A stretch of 64,000 bases of DNA from Pseudobacteroides cellulosolvens ATCC 35603 = DSM 2933 (GTDB taxonomy: Bacteria > Bacillota > Clostridia > Acetivibrionales > DSM-2933), in contig NZ_LGTC01000001.1 in the NCBI RefSeq assembly GCF_001262605.1, positions 6,559,501 to 6,623,500 on the forward strand, read 5' to 3'. Below are positions 60,348-64,000 of the stretch, piece by piece (the stretch's first letter is position 1; every line of letters starts with the position of its first letter). The notes under the pieces were generated by a model. That model was given only the letters and a program-made list of their open reading frames with translations. It did not search any database and was not told the origin of the DNA. The translations under genes were made by a program, and so were the position numbers.

Positions 60348-61022
60348 ATGCTGATAAATACTTGTTTAACCATGGGATATAAATGTAATTTTTGCGGATC
60401 TTTTGAATTTTTCAATATTTCGCTTTTTAAGGTGCTGAGTAGAAGGGTATATACTCTTACTTGTCGCTGTAATAATTCAAAAATTACAATTTTCAATGAT
60501 AACATAAATGATTATAGGATCAGGATTCCATGCATAGGCTGTGATAGCAATCATGTATTTAAGTTATCGAGAAACGACCTTTTAATGAAGTCAGTCAGTG
60601 TTCTGCACTGTCCAGACACGGGTATTGAATTGTGTTTTATCGGTACGGATGAAGAAGTGCGCAAGAGAATAGACAGTCTTGAGAAGAAGTTTGATGAGTT
60701 GATTGATCTTTTTGGATATGACAAATACTTTTTAAATACTCAAGTTATGTTTGATGCCTTAAACAAGATTCATGATATTGCTGAGGGCGGAAATCTCTAT
60801 TGTGAATGTGGCAGCAGCGAGATTGAAATGCTTCTATATGAAGACAAAATACATTTAAAATGCTTAAGGTGCTTTGCCAGTATAGTGATTGATGCATCGT
60901 CCAATAAGGATCTTAAGGATATATTGAAAAAGAATCAGATAATGCTGACTAAAAAGTCTAATGAGTTTATGGAAAGTCATTCAAAGCATTTGGCACAAAA
61001 GACTGATGACAAGCAATACTGA
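60348..61022 (+). CDS. Zinc-ribbon-containing conserved hypothetical protein
   Basis: Protein of 224 residues, soluble, with several Cys pairs: YKCNFCGSFEFF near the start, LTCRCNN, IPCIGCDSNHVFK, and a C-terminal pair (LYCECGSSEIE, LKCLRCFAS). These probably form zinc ribbons. The middle has a coiled coil (EEVRKRIDSLEKKFDELIDL). No named family; similar multi-ribbon proteins occur in clostridia upstream of rho-like genes, function unknown. ATG 60348 is chosen over TTG 60318 because GAGGTG lies at 60338-60343. Confidence 0.68.
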   Translation: MLINTCLTMGYKCNFCGSFEFFNISLFKVLSRRVYTLTCRCNNSKITIFNDNINDYRIRIPCIGCDSNHVFKLSRNDLLMKSVSVLHCPDTGIELCFIGTDEEVRKRIDSLEKKFDELIDLFGYDKYFLNTQVMFDALNKIHDIAEGGNLYCECGSSEIEMLLYEDKIHLKCLRCFASIVIDASSNKDLKDILKKNQIMLTKKSNEFMESHSKHLAQKTDDKQY

Positions 61023-61138
61023 GCATGAGTATTAAAATAAAAATACAAATAAATGTGGAAATAAGAATATAATTGCATTATATATGGAATAATGTGGAAC
61101 AAATAGTGCTTTAGTAGTAAAATAGTGTATCAAATCCA

Positions 61139-61162
61139 AGGAAATAATTTACATTATTTCCT
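61139..61162. repeat. Short hairpin upstream of rho promoter
   Basis: AGGAAATAAT/ATTATTTCCT (61139-61148, 61153-61162) with a 4-nt loop; may end the preceding transcript, no T run. Confidence 0.5.
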
Positions 61163-61169
61163 AACTGCG

Positions 61170-61198
61170 TTGACAAAGTATTTTTTGGATGCTATAAT
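61170..61198 (+). promoter_or_regulatory. rho: Consensus sigma-A promoter of rho
   Basis: TTGACA (61170-61175), exactly 17 nt, TATAAT (61193-61198): a perfect housekeeping promoter. The expected start near 61205 leaves a leader of about 130 nt before the rho ATG, including CTTCTGTTTTTGAAG hairpin sequence. Confidence 0.88.
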
Positions 61199-61333
61199 GT
61201 TGTCAAAGTAGCAATCGTTTTTCTCACCTACACAAAAATCTTCTGTTTTTGAAGGTTGTAGTTGTACATCTACTTGAATGAATTCCCAAAATGATGGAAA
61301 TAAATAAATAAAGTTTATATAAGGTGGTGGACT

Positions 61334-63490
61334 ATGGAGGGAATAAATCTCGAAAGTAAAACCCTTGAGGATTTACGTTATATTGCGAAAATGTTAGGGA
61401 TTAAAAATGTAATGAAATATAAAAAGAATGAACTGATAGAGAAAATTTTAGAGTCCGACGACAGCAATATTGCTCAAGGTAACGATAAAAGAGAAAACAT
61501 ACAAATTGCTCTTTCTGCAAAAGAATCCGGTTCAAAAGATAATAAAGAGAAAAGCAAGGCTCAAGAAAATGAAGAAAACAAAGATGCAAATGAGCCTGTA
61601 CTTAGGAAATCAAGGCGTGGAAGACCCGCAAGAGCAGCATCGGAGAAGGAAGCAGAAGCTAAGAGCACAGAAAAAGCTGATGAGGTTAAGGAACCAGTTG
61701 ATATAAATAATAATGATGCAAATCATGATAATAAAAAATCAGCAAGTAAAACAAAAGAAAAACGCGGTTCAAAACTTAAAGCGAGTAAATTATCTGAAGA
61801 TAAAACACCTGAAAATATAAAAATTAATGATGATAAAAAGGCAGAAGGTAAGGAAGATATAAAAGAAGCTATAAAAGAAGCTACTGAAAAAGACCAACCT
61901 GAGAATCTGCTTGAATCACCTATGCAAAAAAAAGATACTAAGGCTGGAGAAGTATCAGAGGTTGAAAAAACCAAGCCTAAAAGTGTAAATGAAAGAACAG
62001 AGGTTAAGGCTGAAACTGTAAAAATGAGTTCTATTGATAAAAGTGCCAATGCAGTTGCAGATGATAAACCATCTGTTAGTAAGAGTAATGTTGTATACGA
62101 AGGCAGAAGGGAAGAACCTGCTAAGGTAAGAAAGTTTGAACAGCCAAGAGAGTTTAAACCTGGTCATAGAAATGATAATAGGGCTGAAGTGAGAACAGAA
62201 AATATTTCCGACCAGAAAGCCGATCAAAAGAATGACTTAGCACCCGATCAAAAGCCTGATATCAAAGTAGAACAAAAGCCTGAGATAAAGGTAGAGCAAA
62301 AACCCGAATTAAAATCTGAAAATGCTCAGCAGGCTCCTATTGAGAGACAGACACCTATGGAAAAAATAGAAAGTGACGATCCTGTTGAGGGAGTTTTAGA
62401 AGTGCTTCCTGATGGATACGGCTTTTTAAGAAGCGATAATTATTTATCAGGGGCTAAGGATGTTTATGTTTCTCCTTCTCAAATCAGAAGATTTAGCCTG
62501 AAAACCGGTGATAAAATAAAGGGTAAAGGGAGAATTCCAAAGGAAGGCGAGAAATTCCAGGCACTTTTGTATGTCCAATCTGTGAATGGCGATTCGCCTG
62601 AAGTGGCTTCTAAGAGAATACCATTTGAATATTTGACACCAATATATCCAGACCAAAGAATTACGCTTGAAACTGCACCTAGGGAGTTATCCACAAGATT
62701 GATAGACATGATTGCTCCTATAGGTAAAGGACAGCGTGGTATGATTGTTTCTCCTCCAAAAGCAGGTAAAACAATGCTTCTTAAAAAAGTTGCCAACAGT
62801 ATTACGACAAATTATCCTGAAATAGATTTGATCGTGCTTCTAATTGACGAAAGACCTGAGGAAGTAACCGACATGCAACGTTCAATAAAGGGAGAGGTAA
62901 TATACTCTACCTTTGACGAAGTACCTGAACATCATATTAAAGTTGCAGAAATGGTACTTGAAAGAGCTCAAAGGCTTGTTGAACAAAAGAAAGACGTTGT
63001 AATACTGTTAGATAGTATTACAAGGCTTGCAAGGGCGTACAACCTCACCATTCCTCCAACAGGAAGGACATTGTCAGGAGGTCTCGATCCAGGAGCACTT
63101 CATAAACCGAAAAGGTTCTTTGGTGCAGCAAGAAATATAGAATTTGGCGGAAGCCTTACCATTATGGCAACAGCGTTGATTGAGACAGGAAGTAGAATGG
63201 ATGATGTTATATTTGAGGAATTCAAGGGAACAGGTAATATGGAACTCCATCTTGATAGAAGACTTTCTGAGAAGAGGATTTTCCCTGCTATAGATATAAA
63301 CAAATCCAGTACGAGAAGGGAAGAATTACTCCTTAGTCAAAAGGAACTTGAAAGTATTTGGGCTATAAGGAAGGCAATGAGCAATATGGGAACGGCTGAA
63401 GTTACTGAAATGATTGTCAATAAGCTCATGCAAACCAGGAGTAACGAGGAATTTCTTAAGACTATAAATATAAATTTTGGAGATAAATAA
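61334..63490 (+). CDS. rho: Transcription termination factor Rho with long charged N-terminal insertion
   Basis: Hexameric RNA helicase of 718 residues, well above the usual ~420. An N-terminal Rho-N/SAP-like helical domain (about 1-45, LEDLRYIAKMLGIKNVMKYKKNELIEKIL) is followed by about 290 residues of highly charged, disordered Lys/Glu/Asp sequence with repeats such as QKPEIKVEQKPE. The RNA-binding OSF/cold-shock fold (about 345-425, GVLEVLPDGYGFLRS) and ATPase (Walker A SPPKAGKTMLLKK, Walker B VVILLDSITRLARAYN, Q-loop region SGGLDPGALHKPKRFFGAARNIE) are intact. RBS AAGGTGG before ATG 61334. Insertions of this kind are known in high-GC and some clostridial Rho proteins. Confidence 0.95.
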   Translation: MEGINLESKTLEDLRYIAKMLGIKNVMKYKKNELIEKILESDDSNIAQGNDKRENIQIALSAKESGSKDNKEKSKAQENEENKDANEPVLRKSRRGRPARAASEKEAEAKSTEKADEVKEPVDINNNDANHDNKKSASKTKEKRGSKLKASKLSEDKTPENIKINDDKKAEGKEDIKEAIKEATEKDQPENLLESPMQKKDTKAGEVSEVEKTKPKSVNERTEVKAETVKMSSIDKSANAVADDKPSVSKSNVVYEGRREEPAKVRKFEQPREFKPGHRNDNRAEVRTENISDQKADQKNDLAPDQKPDIKVEQKPEIKVEQKPELKSENAQQAPIERQTPMEKIESDDPVEGVLEVLPDGYGFLRSDNYLSGAKDVYVSPSQIRRFSLKTGDKIKGKGRIPKEGEKFQALLYVQSVNGDSPEVASKRIPFEYLTPIYPDQRITLETAPRELSTRLIDMIAPIGKGQRGMIVSPPKAGKTMLLKKVANSITTNYPEIDLIVLLIDERPEEVTDMQRSIKGEVIYSTFDEVPEHHIKVAEMVLERAQRLVEQKKDVVILLDSITRLARAYNLTIPPTGRTLSGGLDPGALHKPKRFFGAARNIEFGGSLTIMATALIETGSRMDDVIFEEFKGTGNMELHLDRRLSEKRIFPAIDINKSSTRREELLLSQKELESIWAIRKAMSNMGTAEVTEMIVNKLMQTRSNEEFLKTININFGDK

Positions 63491-63499
63491 GAAAATCAC

Positions 63500-63534
63500 A
63501 AAGGTGTAAGTTTAATATTAAACTTACACCTTTT
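63500..63534 (+). terminator. Terminator after rho
   Basis: 14-bp perfect arms AAAGGTGTAAGTTT/AAACTTACACCTTT (63500-63513, 63520-63533) with a palindromic 6-nt loop, ending in four T. Confidence 0.85.
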
Positions 63535-63548
63535 ACTGGTTACTACGA

Positions 63549-63590
63549 AATGATTAAAATATTAGTTCGGAAGGGTATTTTAATCATTCC
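63549..63590. repeat. Inverted repeat upstream of last gene
   Basis: AATGATTAAAAT ... ATTTTAATCATT arms with GTTCGGAAGGG-type loop; the right arm and ATTCCT resemble the tail of family B repeats. Possible shortened derivative of that family. Confidence 0.45.
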
Positions 63591-63618
63591 TAAAAGATAT
63601 CAAAGAAATGGTGATATT

Positions 63619-64000
63619 ATGTCAAACGTTACTAAAGCAAATAATAAAGGAAGAGTTACTAAAAATATTGATAAAAAAACTGAAAAGATGACTAATGGTC
63701 TCATTCATCGAATGTTTAGGGATTTTTATGTGCCGATTCTGGCAATCTTCTTATTGTTGGTTTTTGCTATATTCTTTCTAAATGATAAAAGTATCGGTAC
63801 TACCAACATTCAAATATCATTTTTAATTGGTATCATACCTGTTATAGGCTATGCTGTATATTTAAAGCTCAACAGGAATCTTAATATTGGCTCTCTTGCA
63901 GTTATGATTATTATTGCCGGCATATTATTAAGAGTTGTTTATACACTATACACTCCGTTTACAATCAGGCAGCATGATGTAATAGGAAGCTCCTTCAGCC
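63619..64000 (+). CDS. Multi-spanning membrane protein, GT39/ArnT-like (partial)
   Basis: The frame runs off the window with about 127 residues visible. After a polar Lys-rich N-terminus come hydrophobic segments at about 35-55 (FYVPILAIFLLLVFAIFFL), 65-85 and 95-115, then LYTPFTIRQHDVIGSS. Loops with PFTIRQHDV resemble the first extracytoplasmic loop of dolichyl-phosphate-mannose-protein mannosyltransferase-like (GT39/ArnT) enzymes, where the Asp is catalytic. Only the N-terminus is available, so the family call is tentative. ATG 63619 follows GGTG. Confidence 0.6.
   Translation, partial: MSNVTKANNKGRVTKNIDKKTEKMTNGLIHRMFRDFYVPILAIFLLLVFAIFFLNDKSIGTTNIQISFLIGIIPVIGYAVYLKLNRNLNIGSLAVMIIIAGILLRVVYTLYTPFTIRQHDVIGSSFS

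Noticed and set aside
1..64000. CRISPR arrays, rRNA, tRNA, prophage or insertion sequences
   Set aside because: No regularly spaced direct repeats, rRNA-like blocks, tRNA cloverleaf with CCA end, phage structural genes or transposases were recognised on either strand. Small RNAs without protein context could be missed.

Overview
The window is low-GC Firmicute DNA carrying cellulosomal enzymes with type I dockerins, two SigI/RsgI biomass-sensing pairs, spoIIR, and S-layer-homology proteins. That combination points to an anaerobic, spore-forming, cellulosome-producing clostridium of the Clostridium thermocellum (Acetivibrio/Ruminiclostridium) group. No rRNA, tRNA, CRISPR array, phage or transposase was seen.

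Positions 1-15,500 form a plant-wall, largely pectin-directed island. After a partial C_GCAxxG_C_C protein come a dockerin GH43 enzyme, a GNAT remnant, two CE12-type dockerin esterases (the first frameshifted), a SigI/RsgI pair whose sensor carries PA14 plus a CBM35-like domain, a damaged-looking amidohydrolase, two tandem dockerin CotH-kinase proteins and a dockerin PL11 rhamnogalacturonan lyase. Backbone lyase, deacetylases and a carbohydrate-sensing anti-sigma factor together suggest a rhamnogalacturonan module under the local SigI.

Positions 15,600-37,200 mix housekeeping and accessory genes: RNase J, lipoproteins, a beta/gamma-crystallin-CAP protein, a small toxin/immunity-like pair, PolX, a membrane MutS-like ATPase, a second sigI-rsgI pair (CBM3 sensor) in an apparent operon with a GH74 xyloglucanase, an LTA-synthase-like sulfatase, spoIIR, pyrG, yacL and carD.

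Positions 37,500-47,250 hold three consecutive secreted proteins: two giant fibronectin-III/SLH proteins and a small SLH protein. Then follow ywmB-murA, an HtrA protease, an MscS channel with a DUF951 protein, and an accessory locus at 54,400-55,800. This locus encodes a 40-residue AgrD-like cyclic-peptide precursor (54438-54560, minus) beside an AgrC-like membrane receptor that stops before any kinase ATPase domain, with a 25-bp palindromic operator candidate upstream and no AgrB. I consider it the most novel element here.

Positions 55,800-58,950 are a nitrogen locus: glnA, an ANTAR antiterminator and a class-I glutamine amidotransferase, with a glnA leader in which an ANTAR-type hexaloop hairpin is mutually exclusive with an intrinsic terminator. 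The window ends with a STAS protein, rubredoxin, a zinc-ribbon protein, rho behind a perfect sigma-A promoter, and the start of a multi-spanning membrane protein.

Several intergenic repeat families with palindromic structure are scattered through the window: family A (three copies plus a fragment), family B (three copies), a 30-nt repeat flanking polX and a 24-nt repeat pair.
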